From contig NC_087064.1 of assembly GCF_963678635.1 (NCBI RefSeq), positions 73,591,465 to 73,655,464 on the forward strand: a stretch of DNA of 64,000 nt, read 5' to 3'. The notes beneath the pieces were generated by a model, which was given only the letters and a program-made list of their open reading frames with translations, did not search any database and was not told where the DNA came from. The position numbers and the translations under genes are program-made. Shown in pieces: positions 1 through 11,605 of the stretch. Numbering within the stretch: the first letter of the stretch is position 1; every line of letters begins with the position of its first letter. This DNA is from Symsagittifera roscoffensis (Eukaryota > Xenacoelomorpha > Acoela > Convolutidae).

Positions 1-994
1 TTAATGTGAGGTTGAAAAACATCTGGTTGGTGATCATCATCTGGTTGGTCATTTTTATACCAAATCTCTTTTAGTCGGTTATTATTGTCGTGTGCTTGGT
101 CTCGGTTAAAATAATCTTCATTTTCAGAAAAGTTTGGTTGATTTCTAATAAATTGTCTGTTTGTTTTACTTTTATTTTGTTGAAAAAATGAATGATTTTC
201 AGTACGGTCCGGTGGGCTTTTCAATTTTTCATTAATAATTACAAATTGAGATCCTGGTTTTTGTATCCGCTGGTGTAGTCATTTTTTTTGAGTTTGATTT
301 CGTGTTGTACAACGAAGTTTGCCATCGGCTTTCGAATGTTTTTTAGAGGTGTCGATGATGAGGTTGAGGGTATATTGAAATGAACTCTTGGTGTTAGGAG
401 AAACCGAGGAAGAATGTTTTGTCTGTCTATTCTAGTTGTTAAATTTGGGTTTTTGGCTTAAATTGTCTGGTTCTGATAAGATCTTACTGGAGTGAAGGGT
501 ACTTGTTATATGTTGGCTCGTCTTGTGGTTCACTTAAAGTGTGCTTGAAGAATGGCTGGTACTTATGTTTCAGATCAAGGTGCTTGTCTTCCTTCAGATG
601 TGTATGGTTTTTCTAGAAATGAAATAAGTGTAGATGTTTGGGGTTGGTTTGTTTGGCTAGATGTTGGTGTTGTTGTGGGTCTTAGGGTGTACTGGTTCGT
701 GGGGATTCCTTCTTATTGGGTAGAGAATTAGCAATTCTGAAATATTTTTGTATATCTTGATTTACTTAACTTCAAGTTCTTTAAAGTTTTCGTTTGTAAA
801 TATGATCACTAAAATTGTTGCTAATGGGATAATTTTTATTATTTTCTTAATGCATTTGAGAATGGTTGAAATTAGGGAAACAAGAAATGTGGGGAGATTT
901 ACGAAAAGAAGAAAAATATCGTTTGTACATTGTAGACTTCGTATCTTTTAAGAAATTGTTTAAGTTTAGTACCTGAATTGGTGGTTAAGGAGTT

Positions 995-995
995 T

Positions 996-1024
<29 letters not shown>
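995..1024. repeat. GA dinucleotide microsatellite
   Basis: A run of about 15 GA units. It lies in degenerate retroelement sequence with no gene attached. Confidence 0.95.
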
Positions 1025-1026
<2 letters not shown>

Positions 1027-2589
1027 TAGGTGTTTATGAGGGAAAAGAAAATTATAAATGAGCTGCCAAAAATTAAAAAAGGAGGATTGCAACTTCGGAA
1101 AAATCGATGATGAAATAAAACACAAAGTTGAAAATTTGTTGTAAAAACTGATAGAAGAGTTGAAATTAATTTTTAAATTGGTTGAATTGAGTTGGAAAGA
1201 AGCATTAGAAAGAAGCATTTGAAGATTTGTTTTGTCGAAATATATATATTTTTTCAAAGTGAAATCTAATTGTGGTCGAATTGTTTTTTTATGTTTGACA
1301 AATGCGTTGGATATAGAGAGTTTTTGGCTAAAGGAAGTCTGGTTGTTTAGGTGTTAACTTTCTAGTTCTTGTTTTTATTTTTTGGTGTTTAGAAATTGTT
1401 TGGAGTTAGCACGTCTTTAGACTAAATGATCACGTTGAATTTTGTTATCTTTTTTATTTTTCTTATGAAGAAATGCGGGGTTTAAACTGGGGCAATAATG
1501 TTGTTTTTAGTAATGATTGATAGGAGATGGTTGCAACGTTTCTATGATACTTATATAAGCTGTCAAATAAAAGGTTAGTGCTTATTTTTGACCTGGAGAG
1601 CTTTCAGTTATAGTTTGAGATCTAGGTTTAGTACTGAAAACCGGCTAATAATAGGTCCAGACTTGTCGGCCAACAATAGTGGTGGTGTTTGAGGAGAATT
1701 GGAGTGATATCAAGCTATTTTGATTGGTTGACTTTGAACTAGTTGATTCAAGAGAGAAAACGAATATCTATAATTAATATTTTCGGAAAATAGTTATCCA
1801 AGTATGATGAATGTGTCTTAAGTGATCAGGGGGTTTTTGAAAGTCCACTTTATTTCGTATTTGAGGTTGTGGAATAAAGCTTTTGTAACTTTTTTTTGGC
1901 TGATTTTTTAGACAAGATGATCGACATTGTTGTGATTTTTTTAAAATCGGGTATTCGATTTTTTTATAGTAGTTTACAATTAAATTTCTGTTTTTGATTT
2001 ATCTGCTTTTAGGTTTTTCTGGTATTTCGTTTTGCGTTATTTCGGGTGATTATGGTAAAGGACTGGAGTTTTGTGATCTCTGTTGTACGTTAACTTCTGT
2101 AGTGTCTTCAACAATTGCCATCAAGTGTGATTTGAATTAATCAATTGCGCCATCAAGCGTGGTTTAGGTTAATGCTGTACGCTTTTGTAACCATATTTGA
2201 CGAAGTGGTGTATTTATTGATTCTGTACCTCTACTTAAAATTATGTTTGCCATGACTGCATTTAGGTAGTCTTCTACTGAATATTCAGGGTCTGTTTCTG
2301 TGAAAGCCAAAAGTGTTTTTTTTTGATGTTATGGATGATCCACCCTTAAGGTATGGATTCATTGTCAAATAAAATGATTCTTTGGCATTTTGGTAAACTT
2401 TGTATTTTTTTTCTAAATAAAGTTGTGTTTTGTAATTTCATCTTGTAGGTAATAAGGTAATGGAACTTCATTTTGCATTGAGTTAGCTTGATAACCTAGA
2501 GTTTTTGCACGAATTAATGTTTGCATGGTATTACCTGGTTGTGCCTAATTTTGTCGTTGAAAAAAATGTTGTTGTGGTTGTCTGGTTTG

Positions 2590-2950
2590 TTTTGACTTCA
2601 TGTAAGGTTGAGAAACATCTGGCTTGTTGGTAAATATCATCTGGTTGGTCATATTTGAACCAATTGTTTTTTCGTTGGTTATTATTGTCTTGTTCATGGT
2701 TTCGGTTAAAATACTCTTCATCTTTAGAATAGTGTGGTTGATTTTAGTAAAGTGTCTAGATGTTGTATTTTCTTTTTGTTAAAAAAATGGATGATTTTCA
2801 GTACGGTCCGGTGGGTTTTTTATTTTTTCATTAATTTTTACAGATTGAGATCCTGGTTTTTGTATCCGCTGGTGTAGTCATTTTCTTGAGTTTGACTTTG
2901 TGTTGTATAACGAGGTTTGCTATCGGCTTTTGAATGTTTTTTATCGAAAA
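2590..2950. repeat. Direct repeat of window positions 1-360
   Basis: About 360 bp here repeat the first 360 bp of the window in the same orientation. Shared landmarks include a CATCTGGTTGGTCAT word, GGTTATTATTGTC, CAGTACGGTCCGGTGGG and TGTATCCGCTGGTGTAG. Divergence is visible but alignment is easy. It is part of the gag/linker region of copy A. Confidence 0.7.
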
Positions 2951-3686
2951 AATAATGGTTGTGGTTTGCAAAATCATTCCTGGTGGCTTGTTTTTGTTTG
3001 TTGTTTTGTCTTGTTTTAGTCCTGGGTCTATTTGCTTGATAAACGATTTGAAATTATTTTGGAACAATGGACTGCTTGACCGTTGATTGTAGTGTTTTTG
3101 TAGGAAGGTGGTGTTTTTTATGTTGTGTTGTGAGTGTTGGGTGAGTTGCAGAAATACTTTGTTGTGTTGTAGGTATTGTTTCTATTAGTTCCTCGTTTAC
3201 AAAGTGTGCTGAAGTTTGAATATCCTGTTGTGTCAGATTTCTAATACCATTAAGGGTTTCCTGTGTGTTTGTAAATGTTGAATTTAAACTATTAATACTT
3301 GTCCTATCAATGAAAAATTGTGTTATATTTTAACGGCGTTGAATCATTGGTGGGTGTAGTTTTTTTTAAAAAAAACTTTTGCATGGATACGGTGACATTT
3401 GGCGCACAAGAAAAATCGTTAGGAATATCAAAAAATAATATAGGAGATCATTCAGGATCCCATACATAATCCGTTTTGTCTGCTAATACGAATTCATCAT
3501 TTGGAAAATGAGGTCGGAATTTTTGTCTTGCTGGTGATATCAAATCTATATTGTGTTGTAATTAATCTATTATGAACCATGCTAGGACTCTTCGTACTTC
3601 AATTTTTATTTTTTGTTGTATATCGTTATTTTTAAATGTTTCGCGAGTTGAGTCTAAGAAAAGCGAAAAAAAAATTAGTTCTTGTC

Positions 3687-4139
3687 TTACTTTTGCATGT
3701 CGAGATGGTTGTGGTGCTGACACGTGAAAGGTGTCATTTTATTCCAGTATAGACACATTACTTTAAATGATAAGAAAAACATCTTTTGAGAATCTTGAGT
3801 TTCCTCTTTTTGAACTTTGATGTTGAATAATTTTGATATATACTGTGAAAACTTTTGAGAAGTATAATTGTATATCAACTGTTTGTATTCGGTGTGATTA
3901 TTATTTTGATGGTTGGTTTGGTAATATTTCAATAGTAAATTTATCATGGGTGAGGTGATGTTACTGATGCTTGGTAGATAGTGATCTAGTATTTGTATTC
4001 TGATTTTTAGTTCATGAATATCTTGCTCACCTGGGCTATTTCCTTTTTCAAATAAAATTACAATAAAGTTATGACAAAATTGTACATGTTCTTTAGCGGT
4101 ATCACTTTGTGGATGAATAACAAAGGGAAGGATAACCAT
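3687..4139 (-). pseudogene. Gag N-terminal fragment, copy A
   Basis: This 150-residue frame begins right after the leader sequence of copy A. Its first 35 residues align by eye with the equivalent frame starting near 43419 in copy B: both have a hydrophobic PF(V/L)I block, then QFC followed by LFE(K/Q)G(N/I)SP. That supports a Gag N-terminus, which forms the virus-like particle in LTR elements. Downstream frames are broken, so this is a fragment. The family assignment rests on the position and on the sister copy, because the Gag N-terminus itself carries no universal motif. Confidence 0.5.
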
Positions 4140-5389
4140 TTAAAAAAATAGTTTCGTCTTCTTGAATTGTTTTTTTTTGTGTGCGTAGTTAATGTGCGCA
4201 GTTAATGTGTAACTTGCAATGTGCCTTATTGCTTGATTCCAATTCTAGAGACTTACTGTCTTTCAAGAGAAGATATTTTTCATTCTGCGTTTGCCTTTTA
4301 TTTATGATGGTAAGGTGGATTCTGATTCAAAAAAATTTATGATCGTTTTTTTTTGCATTTTTTTGGTCAATTCATTTTTTAAATCCTGGAGTTCTTGTAA
4401 TGTAGTTGTGTCGGATTCCAAAACTGCGTTTTGTGTTTTTGAAAGATTTAGCCTAATAATTTGTTTTTGTTTTGTTATATTTGCTTTTTTCTCGTTTGTA
4501 GTCTCGATCGGATATCTACTATTTGTGTGGTGTGATTACAAGATCGTATCTGTCGTTTTCAAGAGGCAATGGTGGAGTACTATTGTTTGTTTATTTCCTA
4601 AATTATCTCTTATCATAAGCTTTAGTATGATGGTTGCGCAATCCAGGGAGTAAAATTTTTATTTACTAAATTGTTAGTTCCGACGATATTTGTGGATTAT
4701 CCTAATCTTTAAACATAGGTTGTCGAGGTTGATCGGTTGGAGAGAGAGTACATCAATTCCGTTAGATTGATGTCTTACTTTCTAGTTGGCTAGTATTTGT
4801 TTTAATAACAACTTATTTAATCTTAATTTCGGTTGTGATTTTCTGATCAAGGGTTCAGGTAAATCAATCCACAATGTTCAGCTATAGTTGGAACACAAAG
4901 AGATCGCTAGATAATATTATCGGTCTTACTAAGTTTATTATGTGCTTTAGCCTGGGTGAGCTAAGAGGAGGGTATCAAGTGAAGGATGAGTAACCGCAAC
5001 TCTTCACTGTTTATCTTAAATAAAATGGTTAGTTTTTCAAAATTTCTACAAGTCCTGGGTCATTGATAAGGTTTGGAGAGTGAATCCAATAGGCAAATTC
5101 TCAAAGAGATTGGGAGAACAAGAGTGCTCTGAATGATCAAAGGGAAGCCTTGATGATCAAATAATTCTTAAAGGAATTTAAAATTTAAAGATCCAAGGAT
5201 AGCCTTGATGATCTGTTTTAAGAGAGTTTACAAAGCAAAGTTAGGATTTGATAATTCGAATAATTATGGTTATGATTCAGATGAGGAAACAAGGATAAAA
5301 CATTGAGATTAGGTGAAAGGGTGAAAAGAATAGGTCCCTTGAGAAGCAAGAAACTCTGATAAAATTAATAAAACTAAATTTAACTTCAC

Positions 5390-6150
5390 TGCTAGCTAAT
5401 TTTTTGAATTTTTTATTCAATAATTTTTAATTGTACAAAATTTTGTAATAAATTCAGATTTGATGAAAGGACCGACCTGTGAATTTTTTTATCAGTCGTT
5501 ATTATGGTTAAAAAATATAATTATAGATCATCAAGAAGTATATGGCTTGGAAATGAATCTTATTGCTCCAAGAAAGTTGCAGAAAAATTATGGTTGAGGT
5601 TTGCGTCGTTTCACGATATAGAAGCTTGGTCTGCTGTTCAGTTTTTGACTTGGTAATTGCCGTTTTGTTTGAAATATTTGAAATATTCGAGAAATTTTGA
5701 GACGTAGAGACATTCTTATTAAGTTGTCTATGCTATCTAACATTTGGAGTTTTGCAAGATTTTTTTTGAAGTTATTTCTACTTCTAATTAGCTAAATCTA
5801 AGTTCGTTAATAGGCCTTGTTCGAAACTTTTGGTCGCACCAGATGTGTTTAAGTCCGAGCTGGCTCACTCTTAGAGTCATTTCAGATAAGATACACCCTC
5901 TGTTCGTCACGCTATATAATTTTCCGCCGGATAGACTCGTGCAACTTCTTAATCTAATATCTTAATTTTATTCTTACGTCTTCTAGTCTCAATAGATCTA
6001 AGTATACTGGTATTTGAGAGTGAGTTATCTGGAACTTGTTCCACTGGAGAACAACTGTATTCTAAAATACATTCAAATTGCTCTGGTGCCGAAACTACGA
6101 GTTGTTTCAGCACTTCAAATAATTGTCAGTATTAGTTATGGATCATGATT
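5390..6150 (-). repeat. LTR-like repeat of copy A
   Basis: This segment is homologous to 12149-13060 and, in part, to 45449-45965. Shared landmarks are a TTATCA(A/G)TCGTTATT block, TGGTCGCACCAGATG, CGTCACGCTAT, CGGATAGA(C/T)TCGTGCAACTT, and a palindromic GAAACTAC..GTTTCAGCACTT block. Its position next to the gag leader identifies it as the 5' LTR of copy A. It is more diverged than the copy B LTRs, which suggests an older insertion. Exact ends are not resolved. Confidence 0.6.
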
Positions 6151-6767
6151 AGTTAGAAAGAAAAATTTTGCAGAAATAGTTTTTATCAAGAACATAATTG
6201 GTTATATTTACTAGTTTGAAAATAGTTCCAGTTAGAATTTCAAAATAATATGTGTTTATGATTGTTTATTTTGATATTTCACTGTGATATCCATATTTAG
6301 TCGGGCCGCCTCAATTGAGTTCCTGTCCTCTTTTCTCGACAGTTTTTGAGATATTTTCATGAGATTTTTAATCTGACGCCAGCTGCCAATTCTTTTCTCA
6401 GGTTAGGAAATGAAATTATCATTTTTCGAAAATCAATTTTTTCACAAATGCTTATTAATAGCGAAACTTTCAATAGCTTAAAATTTTAAACTTGAAAATG
6501 GCTGTAAATCTTAATTAAAATATCACTTTTGCAAAAACACGAGTATGCCACTTGAAATTGAGATTAATAAAAGCAATAGAAAATGTTTTCGTGGTGATTT
6601 AAATTGCAAATTGCAATATAGGTCTTCTTATAATCTTGAGTCACATTTGTCAGATAATTGTTCAGAAAAATGTATGATAGCAGAGTCATCTCATTTTAAT
6701 GATTTTTTATGTTTGATGTTCTGATCTTATTGTTTTTCCAGTTGGCTACATTTCATTAGGAACTCAC
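6151..6767. other. No gene recognised; AT-rich
   Basis: This is AT-rich sequence with short poly-A/T tracts and no open frame that looks coding. If the exon at 6768-6902 is real, this is its downstream intron. Confidence 0.5.
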
Positions 6768-6902
6768 CATAACAGACTCAGTACACAACTTCCAGCTTAG
6801 AAAACCATTGTAAGTATCCGGAGAAGCATAGTCCAGCCAGATTTGGCTATCATTGTCATCCTTCCAAGGTGGCGGCAGATCGGTAGAGTTTTCATTACCC
6901 AT
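6768..6902 (-). CDS. Probable first coding exon of an unrecognised host gene
   Basis: Reading down from an ATG at 6902 gives 45 codons without a stop, then a strong donor, GTGAGT. The codon immediately before the ATG is an in-frame TAA, so translation should start at this ATG, whose context (AAATGG) is good. The peptide starts MGNENSTDLPPPW and is rich in Asp, Trp and Tyr. Base composition is clearly less AT-rich than its surroundings, which is what first marks it as coding. Without splicing the frame would end three codons later. The next exon should lie at lower coordinates, beyond or within retroelement copy A. I do not recognise the protein family. Confidence 0.5.
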
Positions 6903-7490
6903 TTAGCAAAATTTGCACTTCTTGTGGCTTTTTTTCAACTTTTTTCTGTGGGTTCTAGATTTATTCAACCTTTGATTTTTAATCAAATTGGAATTGTCTA
7001 GGTATGTTTTAATCATGCGCCGTCAAATAGTGTTGCTATAGGTGCCGAAAGCTGAAGGCTACATGTGTTTTGTCATCAACTACCTTTAATTAAATTATTT
7101 TTACGAGAGACCATAATTAAAAGCGCAAAGTACTTTTTTGCAATACATGCATTTCAGCTTGCCTCTGTTTGCAAGAAACAAGCAAATTTTGGAATAAATT
7201 TAGTCGATAATTTTCACTCACGTCTTTCCGCAGAAATATATTCAAAAAGGATGTTTTTCCTATATATTTTTTGGAGCAGGGATGTCAGGACCTTTAAATA
7301 TTTTCTGGCTCAGGATTTTTTTCAAATTGAATTGAAGCCAAATTCAAAAGCTAATCGATCCTAACTTTACAAAATTTGAAAAAAAAAATTAATCATAAAT
7401 TAAAATTCAATCATAAAATTCAAAATTCTGGTTTCAGCTGAAGGCATCAGAAATGGCTATCTTTTGAACATCAAACCGCCATGATTTTGG
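6903..7490. other. No gene recognised upstream of the 6902 start
   Basis: AT-rich sequence that would contain the 5' UTR and promoter of the gene starting at 6902. A 99-residue plus-strand frame at 7065-7364 has AT-biased composition and no family motif, so I do not call it. Confidence 0.4.
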
Positions 7491-7690
7491 NNNNNNNNNN
7501 NNNNNNNNNNNNNNNNNNNNNNNNNNNNNNNNNNNNNNNNNNNNNNNNNNNNNNNNNNNNNNNNNNNNNNNNNNNNNNNNNNNNNNNNNNNNNNNNNNNN
7601 NNNNNNNNNNNNNNNNNNNNNNNNNNNNNNNNNNNNNNNNNNNNNNNNNNNNNNNNNNNNNNNNNNNNNNNNNNNNNNNNNNNNNNNNNN
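7491..7690. other. Assembly gap of 200 N
   Basis: Exactly 200 N, a conventional scaffold gap placeholder. The true distance across it is unknown. Confidence 0.99.
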
Positions 7691-7745
7691 AGATCGATCA
7701 TTTTTTTGAGACTGCTTTAGCTAGTTTTTGACCTTTCGATAGCGT

Positions 7746-8170
7746 TTAATGCGCGTAAAAAGCCTGCTGGTCTTTGATGACTGTCAAACTTTCACATAAG
7801 ATTAGACTAATGAATATCTTATCTGTGCACTTGTCCATTTTATTTTTGCGTTTTTGTCTATCAGTTTGTTTCACTCTTTCTTGACTCGATCTTGGAGTGT
7901 ATTGAATTCCATCTTGCTTTTTAATGGATCGCAATAACATCAGTGTTAAATTGGGTTCTCATTGCGCATTTTTTTCAATTATCAAATACCAATGTTTCAA
8001 TTCGTTTCTCTCCCATTGTTTAATTTCCGGGTCTGAGATTTTTGTTCTTACTTCAAACCGATTTGTGGCAGGAAGTTTTGTTCTATTATGTTTTCTTTTT
8101 GATCATCTACGATGATGACTTGTGCTGATCGAAATGTCCAGTCTCCGGATTCTAGCGTAAAGAGAGGTTC
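7746..8170 (-). pseudogene. Ty3/gypsy pol remnant (protease end to RT start)
   Basis: In shifting minus frames this stretch shows a block typical of the end of a retroelement protease (VIIVDD, then NFLPQIGLK near 8050-8120). It then shows an RT-entry block, KMDKCTDKIFISLI. The latter aligns with KLDKCTSDCFIALIV in element C of this window (about 50555-50600), so the relationship is supported internally. The fragment is cut by the assembly gap on one side and has several frame breaks. No catalytic Asp triad is visible. It is a remnant of the same family as element C, in the opposite orientation. Confidence 0.5.
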
Positions 8171-8198
8171 TCTTTTTGAATAACAAAAATTTTCTTAT

Positions 8199-8273
8199 TG
8201 TTGCAAGCGAGGATTCGATCCTCGTTCCCCGGTGGGATTTATTCGATTTAGTTTTTTCCCTAACCATTGTGCA
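8199..8273 (-). other. tRNA-like sequence (A-box and B-box), degenerate
   Basis: On the minus strand a GCACAATGGTTAGG block resembles a Pol III A-box/D-arm. About 40 bases further on, CGAGG-ATCGAAT-CCTCG forms a perfect T-arm hairpin with a B-box-like loop. The total length of about 75 nt fits a tRNA. However, the 5' acceptor strand does not pair with the 3' end TTGCAAC, and no clean anticodon stem appears. It is best read as a tRNA pseudogene or the head of a tRNA-derived SINE. Confidence 0.35.
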
Positions 8274-8459
8274 GTTTTTTGTTTATAAAGGAAATTAGCA
8301 AATGAGTTTGCCAATTTTTTTTCAGTTTCACAAGGTGCCCGTTTAGGTTTTACTCAATTTGTCTGTGTTTTTATTACGAAAGCTTCTGCTACTGCCCCTA
8401 CTGCAAACTTGTCTTCCCATCCTTCGTCCGATTTTTGGCATTAGTTTCGCATTTTTCGT

Positions 8460-9139
8460 TTAACTATTTTTCTCTAACCCTGAGGTGTATTCCATGTTAT
8501 CTAAATGATCTTCACTGTCTTCCTCTTGCACGAAGTTAACCTTTGTAGAGCAGACTTTATTTTTGATAGCCCATGACTGTATATAGTTCGGGCAGATTTT
8601 TTCCCGCTTTTGTAGCATTGTTTGGGTTTTACCGTGTGGTTTGTATTTTGTGATCCTCTTTTGATTCAATTTTAACGCGGAAAAAGTGTCATCGGCCCCG
8701 CTGATTGGTTTGGGAAAGTGTTCTCCTCTTCTTCCTGGATGTTGAAAAAAAAACCCACAAACTCTTGCTTTATTGGTGTAGAAGTTAATGGTGCAAAAGG
8801 GCGTGTTTTCATTGTTCTGCTCTGTTCCATTCCTTTTTCTGAACAAAATGCGTATAAATTGCATCTTATGTTGCCAATCTCCTTTCGGTTATCTTTTTGT
8901 TGTGCATGTGTGTTATAGTTGTATATCTCTCCCATTCCTCTCCTTAATCTCCACATTCGGCCCTTGAAGCAATTTCCGCTAAATACGCGTACATGAGTGC
9001 GTACAGGCAAGACTGGTCCCTTATCTGGAGCAAATTGCATGTGTATGAGAAGTACCTCCTGATTGACAGGCGAATTTTTCTTCCAATAAAACAATCCCAA
9101 TTCGAGCAAAACTTGAAAAGTGGAAAGTTTGTTTTCCAA
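8460..9139 (-). pseudogene. Unrecognised overlapping open frames, possible gag remnant
   Basis: Two overlapping minus frames lie here: 9139-8672 (155 codons) and 8864-8460 (134 codons). The second ends with an acidic tail containing VQEEDSEDHLDNME. It lies just upstream, in sense, of the pol remnant at 7746-8170, where Gag would be expected in a Ty3/gypsy element. I see no zinc knuckle or other diagnostic motif. The outer 50 bp overlaps the left arm of the fold-back repeat. Coding status is uncertain. Confidence 0.25.
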
Positions 9140-9641
9140 AGTTAAAAATTTTCAGAACTAATATATTTCAAATCTTGTGAGTGCGAGCTAAAAAAAAATG
9201 AGTACAGGTTACATTTTTTCATCAGCCCGCCATTTTAAGATGTGAAATGTTATTTCAACCGTTTTATAGTATTTTTGTTTGACCAACTTCTATAACTTGA
9301 AAAAAAATGTTTTAAGCTTTTGTCAAAATGAAATATCAAATTTTTCAAATTGACTTTTTGAATACTAAAAGTCAATTTGAAAAAATTTGATATTTCATCT
9401 TGACAATAGCTTAAAACATTTCTGTTTTCAAGTTGTAGAAGTTGGTCAAACAAAAATAAGATAAAACGGTTGAAATAACATTTCACATCTTAAAATGGCG
9501 GGCTGATGAAAAAATGTAACCTGTACTCATTTTTTCTTAGCTCGCACTCACAAGATTTGAAATAAATTAGTTCTGAAAATTGTTAACTTTGGAAAACAAA
9601 CTTTCCACTTTTCAAGTTTTGCTCGAATTGGGATTGTTTTA
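9087..9641. repeat. Fold-back (palindromic) element, about 555 bp
   Basis: The left arm (9087-9358) and right arm (9366-9641) are near-perfect reverse complements around a loop of only about 7 bp. The outermost matching bases are TAAAACAATCCC on the left and GGGATTGTTTTA on the right. Such single-hairpin elements are usually internally deleted DNA transposons (fold-back MITEs). No transposase frame is present. Confidence 0.85.
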
Positions 9642-10139
9642 CTTTAACAAAGGGTTTCTCAAATACAACTTCAGGTCTTTTTTATTTTTCAAGGTTAATT
9701 CAGATCCGCTGCGTACGAGTTCTCCTGCGTTTTAGGTTCGAAGGAAATCATTAATTTCATGAACGAAATTTATGAAAATATCTGAAAATGTTTAAAGGAA
9801 ACATTTCAAAAAATCAAAGAATGAGAGTACTTGATCAGTCAATAATGGAGCCCACATCAGAATTTAAATTATGAACCCACCTGAGTTTAATTTGATTTCA
9901 GTTCGCCACAGAGGTGAAAAATTTTTTGAGACATTTTTTTAATCCAGGTTTGTTTGAGATTTTCTGACAAACAAAAGTAGTCAAATCTGTGAAAATAAAA
10001 GAACCTCAGGATTCAGATTTGGCTTGCGCTTTTTACCCTATAGCTTTGAAATTTTGAAACTTTAAACAGTTTTTGTTTCAGATTGCTTTTTTGGAACTTT
10101 TATATCAAATAATGAAAAAAAAACCTCATAATTTAAAAA

Positions 10140-10720
10140 GTTAAACCGTCGAATAGTCAAACTTGAAGGCAAAATTTGCATCGCATGAGAGGTTTCTGAC
10201 AGCGCCAAGCTATTGGATCAAAAATTTTAATTAAATTTTTTGATTTAAAATCTGAAAACTTTGAAAAATCATAAAAATCATATCTCGTAAACTAAAATTT
10301 TATGACCAGTCGCATTCAAAGGCAATGTTTGCAACCACTGTAATTACTGACCAGTCGCATTTAAAGGCAATGTTTGCAACCACTATAAATACTCTAACAG
10401 CATCCATTTATAGAATTGATAAACTCAAACATTGTTAATTTTTTACAATCTAAGATTTACAAAAATTTTGAAACAACCATAGAATAAACATATCTCAGAA
10501 ACTGAAATCGTTTGACCAGTCACATTTGGAGGCAAAATTTGCAATCCCTGAGAGTACCCTGATAGCACCACACTTTGAGATTTTGTGAGGTTTTTAAAAT
10601 GTGTTACAGTAAAACTACAAAAAACGTCAAATCTTGGAACCTAAAACAGTTTGAACATTGACACTTGAAGGCAAGATTTGCGACCAATGAAAGTGCCCTG
10701 ACAGTTTCAAAGGCTAAAAT
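10140..10720. repeat. Degenerate repeats with core GAAGGCAAAATTTGC
   Basis: At least five diverged copies of a motif resembling GACCAGTCGCATTTGAAGGC, continuing into AAAATTTGCAACC, occur near 10150, 10305, 10350, 10513 and 10650. Several are followed by GAGAGTNCCCTGACAGC. Two of them (10305 and 10350) are almost identical and about 48 bp apart. They look like a dispersed genomic repeat rather than a gene. Confidence 0.7.
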
Positions 10721-11605
10721 TTTTTAGTAGCCTCGTCCATCATGTCTACCACCTGCCTGATAATTTTGTCGTTCAATTCCATTTTTTTTCAGTTTTGATT
10801 TTAATCAAAAAACATTTTTGTCAATGTTATTGCATGTTGCATTTTCGGACAATCTCTTTTTCTACTGTTTGGGAGATGAAATTTTGCAGTTAAAATTGTT
10901 TGCGGTAACTTTTTTGCGTGATGTTAGATTTTGATCAGAAGTTTTCGCCAAATGAATAAATAAGGCTTTATGTTTTGTTTATTTCTTAAATCCGTTTCTT
11001 AAATCATATGTCGCTGGTTTTAATCATTATAATGCTTGTATTTTACGATTTAATTTCATGCAGAAACTGTTTGGTCGTTAAAACTGTCAGTTGAATTTCA
11101 AAGTGACGTAAGTAAAAGAGAAGAATAGTTGAGAGATTCTTTAAAAGAAGATATCTTCATGACTATTATTTATTGCATTTACTTTCAAAATTCTCTTTTT
11201 TTTTCGGTATCGAAGGAAACAAAAACCAACTCTGGGATTTTTTCCAACTTCACAAATAGAACTGGTTTTGCTTTGACCAAATTGAAAAAATACAATTTTT
11301 TTTTCGCCATCCGTCGAATTATTTGTTTCTTTGTTTCAGCCTCTATCTTGATATTTTCAAGTATCATGCATTGAACTGACAACACTGAGCTGAAATGTTA
11401 TCTCATGATTTGGCTATGGCATGGCTGAATGGAAGAAGAAACTTGATTGCAAGATTTCCATTTTGCAAGTTTTAGGCGGGGGAACAAAAATTAAGGTGCA
11501 AGGGAAAGTCTTATGTGAAAAGTGAAGAAACTCGGCGCCGATACAAGCAGTGCACGCAGTGGTTTTGTTTTCGACACATTTTAGGGATTGGTATTCGATG
11601 TTTGT
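10721..11605. other. No gene recognised
   Basis: AT-rich sequence just downstream of the membrane-protein gene's stop codon at 11606, so its 3' UTR should lie in the upper part. Plus- and minus-strand open frames near 11129-11385 overlap each other and show only AT-driven composition. Confidence 0.4.

Larger units (their letters stand above)
1..5390 (-). mobile_element. LTR retroelement copy A, pol-deleted, degenerate
   Basis: This stretch is a second, diverged copy of the minus-strand LTR element at 12-46 kb. Seen directly: 4640-5390 matches the leader at 43960-44650, including the repeated word CCTTGATGATC. The gag start at 4139 matches the gag start near 43419. Bases 1370-2000 match 35235-35800, and 360-900 match 34270-34700. 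Protease, RT, RNase H and integrase are missing between about 2000 and 2250, so the copy looks like gag joined to third-ORF sequence. Bases 1-360 repeat 2590-2950 and suggest a further rearrangement or a second partial copy at the window edge. No long frame survives apart from the gag N-terminus. Boundaries are approximate. Confidence 0.6.

Noticed and set aside
4291-4653. Plus-strand 120-codon frame rich in Phe, Val and Cys
   Set aside because: It lies antisense to the leader of retroelement copy A and its composition follows from T-rich sequence. The homologous part of copy B has no matching frame.
7471-7720. Open frames across the N gap
   Set aside because: They consist of undetermined residues and are artefacts of the gap.
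10140-10720. CRISPR-like array
   Set aside because: The repeats are diverged and irregularly spaced in animal DNA, with no array structure.
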